DNA from: Chitinophagaceae bacterium UBA3430
Lineage (GTDB): Bacteria; Bacteroidota; Bacteroidia; Chitinophagales; Chitinophagaceae
Assembly (NCBI GenBank): GCA_002378975.1
Contig: DFST01000085.1
Span: 1 to 22,237, forward strand
Length of the DNA: 22,237 nt
Direction of reading: 5' to 3'
Every line of letters starts with the position of its first letter. The stretch's first letter is position 1. A program made the position numbers and the translations under genes. This document shows positions 8,323 to 15,330 of the stretch, in pieces. The notes beneath the pieces were generated by a model. That model was given only the letters and a program-made list of their open reading frames with translations, did no database searches and was not told where the DNA came from.

Positions 8323-10005
8323 TTAGAATGCTTTTTTTGTAGAGGGGGTTTTTGCCTTTCGTCCACCTTTTAGTGATTCCGCCAATTTAACGGCTTCAAA
8401 GGCGTTGATGATGCCTCCGCTTCGAGAAAGTTCGCTGAGCGAAACCTCTTCGCCATTGCCGGGATTGCGGACGTTCTCCCCGGGGTTCTGAGCCGATTGC
8501 TCAATCACCTGTTTAACTTGTGCAGCGGTTAGCTTAGGAAAATATTCCATAATCAGCGCAGCCAATCCGGCCACTACAGGCGATGCCATGCTGGTTCCTT
8601 GCAAGAATTGATACGTGTTGGTTCCAGGTACGGTGGCCCAGATTTTTACACCGGGAGCAAATACGTCTACCTCTTTCTTCCCGTAATTGGAAAAATTCGC
8701 GGTGTATCCGCCGATTTTGGGGTCGCCACTTGCACCCACTGTGATCCAGTTATTGGGGCGTCCGCCATCCAGCAACAGGGGAGTAGGGAAGTTATAGGTG
8801 GTATCCAGATTCTTGGCGTCGTTGCCGGCAGCGTGTACGAGCAATACATCTTTGGATTCGGCGTACCGAACCGCTTCGTCTACCCATTTTTTCTCTGGCG
8901 AGAAACTCTTGCCAAAACTCATGTTGATTACACGTGCGCCGTGATCGACGGCATAACGAATGGCCAAGGCGATGTCCTTATCGTGTTCATCGCCATCGGG
9001 TACGGCGCGCAAGGTCATGATCTGGACATTGTCGGCCACACCATCCATGCCCACGCCATTGTTTCGGGCGGCCCCGATGATTCCGGACACGTGGGTGCCG
9101 TGTACGGCTGCATCCAAGCCGACCATCAGGTTGTTATTGCCATAATTTCGATCCGAAAAATTAGTGTATTCGTCCTTCACGATTTCATTGCGATAGGGTA
9201 CGGGTGGATTTTGGGACGCATTCGCTTTGGTTTCTTCTGAATTCAAGTAATTCTTGAATTCGCCCAGAAATTCCACGTTGGTCGTTTCCAGCATGTCATT
9301 GGCGGAGAGCAATCCATAGATCATGCTCTTTGCTTTTTTTACTTCAGCCGCGTCGCTGTTGAACTCGCCCAATTGTAAGCCGGTGAACGTATCCTTGCTC
9401 ATTGCTATTCGCAGCAGGCTATCGCTTTTCACAAAATTTGAGTAGGCGCGTCGCATCATCAATAATTGCATGCCGTTGTCTTGGGTCTTCATTTCTCCGG
9501 CAGCCCGTTTCCACATCTCATACTCGTACCGCTCCTCCGTGGTGAGTGTTTCTGTTTTAACCTCTTTGCTGTCCCATTTGCTACGCAGGGTGTGATATAC
9601 GCGGGCCGCCTCATAGGAGTCTTTTTCTACATTTTGGCCCTTCGGGTTACCCAAAAAATTCCATCCATGAACATCGTCTACGTATCCATTTTTATCATCA
9701 TCGATTCCGTTGCCCGGCACTTCTTTTGGATTTCTCCATAGGACTGATTTTAAGTCTTCGTGCAGGGTGTCGATTCCGGAATCAATTACCGCAACGATGA
9801 CGGGGGTGCTTTTCTTGCCATTTGATTTCAACCAGGAATAGGCCTGATCGAGTGCGATGCCATTGTATCCACTGTCACTGCGGGCAGCCAGGTGCCAACC
9901 TTTTACCGGATCGACTGAAGCGGATGTTTGCGCCTGCACCGAAAAAAAAGAAACGGCCAGCAACAACGAGGTCAACATGAAATTGCGAGAGAGGAATAGT
10001 TTCAT
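8323..10005 (-). CDS. exported S8 family subtilisin-like serine peptidase
   Basis: This is a secreted protease of the subtilase clan. The 560-residue protein starts with a signal peptide (hydrophobic run MLTSLLLAVSFFS, likely cleavage after VQA). The catalytic triad is Asp75 in VAVIDSGID, His302 in HGTHVSGIIGA and Ser472 in GTSMASP; the oxyanion Asn395 lies in HAAGNDA. About 225 residues separate Asp and His, against about 30 in subtilisin. This large charged, mostly helical insertion is also seen in other Bacteroidota subtilases. Segment DDDKNGYVDDVHGWNF after the Asp motif may bind calcium. I see no type IX secretion C-terminal domain; the tail is short and lysine-rich (KGGRKAKTPSTKKAF). 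The ATG at 10005 gives the complete signal peptide. Confidence 0.94.
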   Translation of the reverse strand: MKLFLSRNFMLTSLLLAVSFFSVQAQTSASVDPVKGWHLAARSDSGYNGIALDQAYSWLKSNGKKSTPVIVAVIDSGIDTLHEDLKSVLWRNPKEVPGNGIDDDKNGYVDDVHGWNFLGNPKGQNVEKDSYEAARVYHTLRSKWDSKEVKTETLTTEERYEYEMWKRAAGEMKTQDNGMQLLMMRRAYSNFVKSDSLLRIAMSKDTFTGLQLGEFNSDAAEVKKAKSMIYGLLSANDMLETTNVEFLGEFKNYLNSEETKANASQNPPVPYRNEIVKDEYTNFSDRNYGNNNLMVGLDAAVHGTHVSGIIGAARNNGVGMDGVADNVQIMTLRAVPDGDEHDKDIALAIRYAVDHGARVINMSFGKSFSPEKKWVDEAVRYAESKDVLLVHAAGNDAKNLDTTYNFPTPLLLDGGRPNNWITVGASGDPKIGGYTANFSNYGKKEVDVFAPGVKIWATVPGTNTYQFLQGTSMASPVVAGLAALIMEYFPKLTAAQVKQVIEQSAQNPGENVRNPGNGEEVSLSELSRSGGIINAFEAVKLAESLKGGRKAKTPSTKKAF

Positions 10006-10033
10006 AATTAGAATTAAGAGTGGAAAGTTAATT

Positions 10034-10048
10034 AAACCCGCCGGGCTT
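10034..10048 (-). terminator. weak candidate terminator hairpin after the aldehyde dehydrogenase gene
   Basis: The minus strand reads AAGCCCGGCGGGTTT, which can fold into a 6-pair stem (one G-U pair) with a three-base loop, followed by AATTAACTTT rather than a clean T run. It lies in the 91-base gap between the ALDH stop and the S8 peptidase start. The rest of this gap shows only a 7/8 match to the -7 box (TAACTTTC at 10023-10030, minus strand), which may serve the peptidase. Confidence 0.3.
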
Positions 10049-10096
10049 CCTTCGCCAGAATCCGGCCAGTCCGTTTTTTAAGTTTTTATTTAATGA

Positions 10097-11620
10097 TTAT
10101 AGGTCAAATCGGATCCCTTGCGCTAAGGGCAGGTTTCGGCCATAATTGACGGTATTGGTTTGTCGGCGCATGTACACTTTCCAGGCATCGCTTCCGCTTT
10201 CTCGTCCGCCACCGGTTTCTTTTTCTCCGCCAAAGGCGCCACCAATTTCCGCCCCCGATGTGCCGATGTTCACATTCGCGATTCCGCAATCACTTCCACT
10301 TACGGAAAGAAATTGTTCCGCTTCCCGCAGGTTGAGGGTCATGATTGCCGACGACAATCCCTGCGGAACTCCATTCTGAATAGCAAGGGCCTCTTCCAAG
10401 GTTTCATAGGTCATCAGATATAGAATCGGAGCAAAAGTCTCGTGCTGAACGATCGGCATATCGGATCGTACTTCCGCAATGCAGGGTTTTACGTAGCAGC
10501 CACTCTCGAATCCGGTTCCATGGAGTACACCGCCTTCGAGTAGGAATTTACCGCCTTGTTGTTTGCAGGCTTCGATGGAATGCAGGTATTGCTCAACCGC
10601 TCCGGCATCAATCAGCGGACCCATGTGGTGATTCGGGTTCAGCGGGTCTCCGATGCGAATCTGACCATAGGCCTTGACCAGTTTTTGCTTCATGGAGTCG
10701 TAGATTGAAGTATGGATGATCAGTCTTCTCGTGGTGGTGCATCGTTGTCCGGCCGTGCCTACGGCGCCAAAAACGGCAGCAGGAATGGCGATGTCGAGGT
10801 CTGCATCCGGAGTGATGATGATGGCATTGTTGCCGCCCAGTTCCAGCAACGACCGCCCCAGTCGTTGGCCAACCACGGAAGCGACTTCCTTGCCCATCCG
10901 AGTGGAACCGGTTGCGGAGATCAACGGCACGCGGGTATCGGCCGTCAGCCATTCACCCACTTCACGTCCTCCGTTGATCACCACACTGATCCCTTCTGGC
11001 AGTTCGTTGTTGCGCAATACCTCAGAAATTATCTTTTGACATGCGATCGAACAGAGTGGTGTCTTTTCGGATGGCTTCCATACGCATACATCTCCACACA
11101 CCCAAGCCAACATGGTATTCCAACTCCATACGGCCACCGGGAAATTGAAGGCAGAGATGATGCCCACGATGCCCAGCGGGTGATATTGTTCATACATGCG
11201 GTGAGCGGGGCGTTCGCTGTGCATGGTCAGGCCGTTTAATTGGCGAGAGAGCCCCACTGCAAAATCACAGATGTCGATCATTTCCTGTACTTCACCCCAT
11301 CCTTCTTGCAAGCTCTTTCCCATTTCGTAAGAAACCAATCGGCCCAATGCGTCTTTTTTAATTCGTAGGGCATCGCCCATTTGCCGAACGATCTCGCCTC
11401 TACGAGGTGCGGGTACCTGGCGCCAAACTTGGAAAGCATCGGTGGCGGTCTTCATGGCAGCCTCATACGAAGCGCGATCGGCGGATCGAACCTGTCCGAT
11501 CCGTTTTCCATCTACCGGCGAACTGGAGCTAATCCAAGGGCCCTCTGAAGGCAACCAATTTTGTCCGGTACTAACACCAAATTCTTCGGGGCCAAGCCCC
11601 AGGGTTTGTAGAAAATCCAT
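10097..11620 (-). CDS. NAD(P)-dependent aldehyde dehydrogenase, ALDH7/aminoadipate-semialdehyde dehydrogenase type
   Basis: It probably oxidises an aldehyde to a carboxylate with NAD(P)+; the closest family I recognise is ALDH7 (antiquitin), which oxidises 2-aminoadipate semialdehyde in lysine breakdown. The 507-residue length is typical. Visible residues are Asn159 in SAFNFP, Lys182 in VWKPSEKT, the general base Glu260 in LELGGNNA, and the nucleophile Cys294 in GQRCTTTRR. PLGIVGIISAFNFPVAVW closely follows the ALDH7 pattern. The ATG is 13 bases after the TonB-dependent receptor stop, so it is probably the last gene of that transcript. No other lysine-degradation gene is in the window, so the substrate is an inference from family likeness. 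Confidence 0.88.
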   Translation of the reverse strand: MDFLQTLGLGPEEFGVSTGQNWLPSEGPWISSSSPVDGKRIGQVRSADRASYEAAMKTATDAFQVWRQVPAPRRGEIVRQMGDALRIKKDALGRLVSYEMGKSLQEGWGEVQEMIDICDFAVGLSRQLNGLTMHSERPAHRMYEQYHPLGIVGIISAFNFPVAVWSWNTMLAWVCGDVCVWKPSEKTPLCSIACQKIISEVLRNNELPEGISVVINGGREVGEWLTADTRVPLISATGSTRMGKEVASVVGQRLGRSLLELGGNNAIIITPDADLDIAIPAAVFGAVGTAGQRCTTTRRLIIHTSIYDSMKQKLVKAYGQIRIGDPLNPNHHMGPLIDAGAVEQYLHSIEACKQQGGKFLLEGGVLHGTGFESGCYVKPCIAEVRSDMPIVQHETFAPILYLMTYETLEEALAIQNGVPQGLSSAIMTLNLREAEQFLSVSGSDCGIANVNIGTSGAEIGGAFGGEKETGGGRESGSDAWKVYMRRQTNTVNYGRNLPLAQGIRFDL

Positions 11621-11633
11621 ATGGCAAATTGAA

Positions 11634-13583
11634 TTATAAAATTACCCGAATTCCACCGGATAGCCATCTGCCCGGCATGGGGGCACCCAATAGGTCGCTG
11701 TACCGAGTATTCAATAGGTTATCGGATTGCAGGTAAACCGAGTAGGTGCGTTCCTTCCAATCGTATTGGATCTTGGAATTGATCAACACGTAGGAAGGGG
11801 TGAGGCTCGAGTTCAGGGGTGCGGAGGTTTGTCGATTGCGTAATTTATACAAACCGCTGACCGACATCTCCCAGTTCTTGAGGCGATAAAGCAACAGCCC
11901 ATTGGTCAAGAATCGTGCATGACTGTTCAAATAGAATCCGGCAGCACCGGGGCGGGTACGGTTGTTCAACAGCAGCAGTCCGGCTTGCGCTTGCAAACGG
12001 CCTGCACCCAGTTGATCGCGGTACTCCAAATCGATTTCCAAGCCTTCGGTCTGTACACGTTCCACATTCTTTGCCAAGGCATAGGTGCCGGTGGGCGAAA
12101 GATTGATCGGTCTTGGCATCTGTGCATAGGGCGTCGTGATCCAATCGATCAGGTTGCGTTGATTTCGGTAAAAGAAACTGCTGTGCAGGGTGAATGTTGA
12201 ATTCGAGCGCCAATCATATCCGATCTCTGCCTGCCAGGAGTCTTCGGGACTCAGGGATGGATTGCCGATGCGTCCGCTGGTCACCAAGGTTTTGTTGTAG
12301 TTGTTATATCGTTCGGTGAAATCCGCATCGCGGAATGAGCGGCCGGCTGAAATTCTCCATTGATGATTTTTCTGATTGAATGAGCCGCTCAATTGGGGAA
12401 TTAGAATTGTTCCATACAACTCATCCCATACCAAGCGTAGCCCGGCATTTAAATTCAATTGCGATGAAGGGGAGAGGCGAATTTGACTGAACAAGGCGCC
12501 TTGTTCGATCTGATGATCGCCCCGGTCATTGGAGCGGATTCGCCGTTGATAGGCTTGCAGCCCGAATTGGTATTGCAACTTCTCTTGGTCGCGCGATTGA
12601 TAGATCGCCTGGAATTGTGTAAATCCGATGTTGTTTTGGTTGGGAATGCTGATTGGACGAAAGCGATACTCGTCCATCAATTGCTTGTGACTTACGTCCA
12701 GACGTATTTGTCCTTGCCTCGTCGTTTTGGTCAGCTGAACATGACTCCACCAGGTGTTCACCGATTCGGAGGCCGTGTCACTGATGAATCCAGTATAAAA
12801 ATTCTGTGCACCAAAACTCCGCCGATCGATGGAGGTGCGCATACGCAGATTCCATTGGCGCGGGAGTTCCTGTTGCCAAGCAGCTTGCGCCGTATGAAGA
12901 TTAAAATATCCGCGTGTGCCGCGTTGGGGTGCGCCGTCGCTGTTTCGGGAATTGGCCGAAAGGGAGAATCGATGTTTGTTTTTTTGAATGGACAAGCGCG
13001 CTTGTCCATTGATCATTCTGTATTCACCGAAGGATGCACCCAGTTGGATGGACGGTTTGGCTTGATCGCCTAGCTTGGCAAATGTTTTGGTGAAGATCTG
13101 GATCACGCCGCCTACCGCTTCGGATCCCCAGATCGCTGCGGCGGGTCCTTTGAGAATTTCGATTCGATCGATCTCTAGTGGATCGACGGGAATGTATCCG
13201 TTGAAGTGTCCGGTTAGCGGATCATTCAATCGAATCCCGTCCACCAGTACCAACACCTGTTGAAACGTACCGCCTCGGATCAGCAGATCGCCTTGGGCGC
13301 CTTGTGGACCCCGTTGCTGAATTTCCAGTCCGGGAATGAACCGAAGCAGATCATCAATCGAATAAGCGGGGGCGCGGCTGAGTAGACTTCCCGGAATCAC
13401 CCAAATGTTTCGGCCGGTTTGCGCCACGGATTGCGGAACTCCATAAGCGGTCATGGTCAATTCAGGCAGGGTGACGGTGAAGTCTTTTAACTTTTCAAGA
13501 TGTACAGCTATCGAATCTTGGCTTTTGGAATGCTCTATTGAAATCAAGGATAAAAGGCAAGCTACTATAAGGTGTTTGCGCAT
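11634..13583 (-). CDS. TonB-dependent outer membrane receptor (BtuB/Cir-like)
   Basis: This is an outer-membrane beta-barrel transporter powered by TonB. The 649-residue protein has a signal peptide (MRKHLIVACLLSLISIEHSKS) and a plug domain at about residues 45-170, with DDLLRFIPGLEIQQRG, DLLIRGGTFQQVLVLVDGIR, EIDRIEILKGPAAAIWGSEAVGGVI. The rest is a barrel of alternating polar and hydrophobic strands ending in WLSGGIRVIL. It lacks the carboxypeptidase-regulatory-like N-terminal domain of SusC proteins and has no SusD partner nearby, so glycan uptake is not indicated. The substrate could be a metal chelate, cobalamin-like cofactor or peptide; nothing here decides. No cobalamin riboswitch is visible; only 23 bases separate it from rfaE2. 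Confidence 0.93.
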   Translation of the reverse strand: MRKHLIVACLLSLISIEHSKSQDSIAVHLEKLKDFTVTLPELTMTAYGVPQSVAQTGRNIWVIPGSLLSRAPAYSIDDLLRFIPGLEIQQRGPQGAQGDLLIRGGTFQQVLVLVDGIRLNDPLTGHFNGYIPVDPLEIDRIEILKGPAAAIWGSEAVGGVIQIFTKTFAKLGDQAKPSIQLGASFGEYRMINGQARLSIQKNKHRFSLSANSRNSDGAPQRGTRGYFNLHTAQAAWQQELPRQWNLRMRTSIDRRSFGAQNFYTGFISDTASESVNTWWSHVQLTKTTRQGQIRLDVSHKQLMDEYRFRPISIPNQNNIGFTQFQAIYQSRDQEKLQYQFGLQAYQRRIRSNDRGDHQIEQGALFSQIRLSPSSQLNLNAGLRLVWDELYGTILIPQLSGSFNQKNHQWRISAGRSFRDADFTERYNNYNKTLVTSGRIGNPSLSPEDSWQAEIGYDWRSNSTFTLHSSFFYRNQRNLIDWITTPYAQMPRPINLSPTGTYALAKNVERVQTEGLEIDLEYRDQLGAGRLQAQAGLLLLNNRTRPGAAGFYLNSHARFLTNGLLLYRLKNWEMSVSGLYKLRNRQTSAPLNSSLTPSYVLINSKIQYDWKERTYSVYLQSDNLLNTRYSDLLGAPMPGRWLSGGIRVIL

Positions 13584-13606
13584 GATGGATGATTGCGACC
13601 GCGAAA

Positions 13607-14116
13607 TTAGGACGAACCCTCGGCTTCAGGACGTTGCATCTTTTGAATGAGGGCGGTGGTGGAAAATCCCTCCAGGATGGGATTGATCACGATCCGTCCT
13701 CCGCGTTTCAATACGCTTTCAGCCCCGGCGATTTGTTCCGGCGTATAATCTCCACCTTTTACGAGCACATCGGGCTCGATGCGTTCGATCAATTCGGCCG
13801 GGGTGTCTGATTCAAAGAGTACAACGGCGTCCACAAAAGGCAGGGCAGCCAGGAGCTTGGAACGGCTCGATTCGGATTGGATGGGTCGATTTGGGCCTTT
13901 CAGTTTTTTGACTGAAGCATCTGCGTTGAGTCCGATGATCAAATGATCGCCTTCCTTTGCGGCCTCGCTTAAGGAAAACAGATGCCCTTCATGCAGCAAA
14001 TCAAAAACCCCATTGGTAAAGACAGTGGTTTGTCCGAATAATCGCCAACGTTGCACCAATTGTTGGGCCTGCTGAGCGGTAACGATCTTATCGAAAAAGG
14101 AGAGCGGATGTTTCAC
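13607..14116 (-). CDS. rfaE2: D-glycero-beta-D-manno-heptose 1-phosphate adenylyltransferase
   Basis: It transfers AMP from ATP to heptose 1-phosphate, giving ADP-heptose for lipopolysaccharide core synthesis. The 169-residue single-domain form corresponds to the C-terminal half of E. coli HldE. The cytidylyltransferase fold is marked by TNGVFDLLHEGHLFSL (the HxGH nucleotide motif is HEGH here), GLNADASVKKLKGPNRPI, LVKGGDY and the late motif GFSTTALI. The start is GTG at 14116, overlapping the TGA of the flippase-like gene by 4 bases (GTGA), so translation is probably coupled. The matching kinase half (RfaE1) is not in the window. Confidence 0.92.
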   Translation of the reverse strand: MKHPLSFFDKIVTAQQAQQLVQRWRLFGQTTVFTNGVFDLLHEGHLFSLSEAAKEGDHLIIGLNADASVKKLKGPNRPIQSESSRSKLLAALPFVDAVVLFESDTPAELIERIEPDVLVKGGDYTPEQIAGAESVLKRGGRIVINPILEGFSTTALIQKMQRPEAEGSS

Positions 14117-15111
14117 GGATCTTTTCTTTTGCCTGCTATTCCGGCAAAGCTAGCCAATCCACCAATCACGATTACGCCGGTTTGCACGAGCCACAGCAAC
14201 CATCCAAAGGCAATGGCAACTGCTTGTTGCACCCCGTAAAGTTCCATGGTTTTCTGGATCAAGTAAGCGTATGCCCCAATTCCGCCGGGTGAGGCAATCA
14301 TCCCCACGCTACCGGCCGACAATATGCTGAAGGCAACGGGAATGCCTAAATGTTGGGTATCCTGGAAGGCGAGGAGCCCGATGTATCCGCCACCCAGATA
14401 GCAAAGCCACATGATCAGGGTGAGCAGCAGAAATTCACCGCGGGCACGCAGATGTTGAATCGCGCGAAGGCCCTCGATGAATTGTTTCTTGATTTGGTTG
14501 AATCGAGACCGCACTTTATCGGTCTGCAAACGACGCAGCCGCCACCAGATAAGGAGCCCGAATCCGATCAGAAGCAAACCAATGATCCAGAAAACAATCC
14601 CTCGGTCATTGTCCGGGGCGGGGGTGGAGCTCGAACGAAAAAAAGTATCCATCAATCGTTCGTACAAATCGGGTTGGATGGCCAAAGTCAAGCCAAAAAA
14701 GACCAGCAAACAGCAAGCATCAAACAAACGCTCCAGCAAAATGGTGCCAATCAATTTCTCGACGGCGATGCCCGTTCGTTTTCCGAGCATCGAGCATTTC
14801 ATCACTTCGCCTAAGCGCGGAACGGCCTGGTTAACCAAATAGCCGATCAGTACGGCATAAAAAGCGTCACGCTTTTGCACTTTTTGTCCCATCGACTCAA
14901 TCAACAATCTCCACCGAAGAGCGCGTACCCAATGACTAAGAAAAAGGATGGCAATAACCGGTATAATTAGTAGGTATCTAGCTTGGGCTAGTGCCGATCG
15001 AATCTCTACCCATTGGTTCGCATTCAGGTGGCGCAGCGAAAGCCAGATAAAGAAGCCAGCCAAGGCGGCATAAGCGAGATTAGACCAAGATTTTGAATTG
15101 CGTACCGGCAT
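14113..15111 (-). CDS. flippase-like / lysylphosphatidylglycerol synthase transmembrane-region family protein (UPF0104)
   Basis: This is an integral inner-membrane protein with about seven to eight hydrophobic segments. Family members include the membrane half of MprF and the archaeal AglD; in Bacteroidota the stand-alone form has no firmly established role, although lipid or lipid-linked sugar handling is often proposed. I chose the ATG at 15111 (332 residues, MPVRNSKSWSNLAY) over an upstream TTG. Recognisable family segments are LFLSHWVRALRWRLLIES, GYLVNQAVPRLGEVMKCSML, TILLERLFDACCL and the C-terminal SAGSVGMIASPGGIGAYAYL. There is no soluble aminoacyl-transfer domain, so it is unlikely to be a full lysyl-PG synthase. 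It heads the rfaE2 unit and has a TAGCTTTG box 13 bases upstream. Confidence 0.88.
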   Translation of the reverse strand: MPVRNSKSWSNLAYAALAGFFIWLSLRHLNANQWVEIRSALAQARYLLIIPVIAILFLSHWVRALRWRLLIESMGQKVQKRDAFYAVLIGYLVNQAVPRLGEVMKCSMLGKRTGIAVEKLIGTILLERLFDACCLLVFFGLTLAIQPDLYERLMDTFFRSSSTPAPDNDRGIVFWIIGLLLIGFGLLIWWRLRRLQTDKVRSRFNQIKKQFIEGLRAIQHLRARGEFLLLTLIMWLCYLGGGYIGLLAFQDTQHLGIPVAFSILSAGSVGMIASPGGIGAYAYLIQKTMELYGVQQAVAIAFGWLLWLVQTGVIVIGGLASFAGIAGKRKDP

Positions 15112-15124
15112 AGCTAACAAGTTG

Positions 15125-15132
15125 CAAAGCTA
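15125..15132 (-). promoter_or_regulatory. putative -7 promoter box of the flippase-rfaE2 unit
   Basis: The minus strand reads TAGCTTTG, an exact TAnnTTTG match, 13 bases before the ATG at 15111. It faces away from the box at 15251, so the 219-base region is a divergent promoter region. Confidence 0.5.
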
Positions 15133-15178
15133 ACGAATGTCAGGGGCACCCCCGTCCTGATCTCCGATATCCAGCCCC

Positions 15179-15195
15179 AACAATTGCCCATTGTT
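15179..15195. promoter_or_regulatory. inverted repeat between divergent promoters, candidate operator
   Basis: AACAAT (15179-15184) and ATTGTT (15190-15195) form a perfect 6-base inverted repeat with a 5-base spacer. It sits between the two divergent -7 boxes. The size and symmetry suit a dimeric regulator, but a 6-base inverted repeat can also arise by chance. Confidence 0.25.
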
Positions 15196-15250
15196 CGCCA
15201 ACGCATTTGCTGTGTCGGGCTGACCCAACCCTGTATTGGTCTAAATTCAG

Positions 15251-15258
15251 TATTTTTG
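15251..15258 (+). promoter_or_regulatory. putative -7 promoter box of the half glycogen-synthase gene
   Basis: TATTTTTG is an exact match to TAnnTTTG and lies 72 bases before the ATG at 15331. It predicts a leader of about 65 bases that contains the inverted repeat at 15267-15313. A TTGG lies upstream, but only 12 bases away, too close for a standard -33. Confidence 0.5.
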
Positions 15259-15266
15259 CAGCCTTG

Positions 15267-15313
15267 TTGGATCGACCCCGGCGTCCGGGCTGCTGCCCGT
15301 CCGTTCGATCCGA
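15267..15313 (+). promoter_or_regulatory. structured 5' leader of the half glycogen-synthase gene
   Basis: GGATCGA (15269-15275) pairs perfectly with TCGATCC (15305-15311) and extends outward by one wobble and one A-T pair. Inside it, two mutually exclusive small hairpins are possible: CCCGG/CCGGG (15277-15281 with 15285-15289) and CGGGC/GCCCG (15286-15290 with 15295-15299). The structure would begin almost at the predicted transcript start. It matches no riboswitch family that I recognise. Confidence 0.35.
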
Positions 15314-15330
15314 ACCCAAAGTGTCCGCAG

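Noticed and set aside
8271..8366. N-terminal extension of the bestrophin-like protein by 32 residues
   Set aside because: It would translate through the terminator and into the end of the protease gene; the family normally starts near the ATG at 8270.
8599..9240. Open reading frame of 213 codons on the plus strand inside the S8 peptidase gene
   Set aside because: The opposite strand encodes the protease with its full catalytic triad; the plus-strand product has no recognisable motif.
10031..10099. In-frame continuation after the aldehyde dehydrogenase stop codon (22 codons, containing GLAGFWRRKPGG)
   Set aside because: The dehydrogenase already has a complete family-length C-terminus, there is no start codon, and the region is better read as a weak terminator. 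Chance open frame is the simplest explanation.
11634..13583. SusC/SusD-type polysaccharide utilisation locus
   Set aside because: The receptor lacks the SusC-specific N-terminal domain, and there is no SusD, glycoside hydrolase or anti-sigma factor gene nearby.
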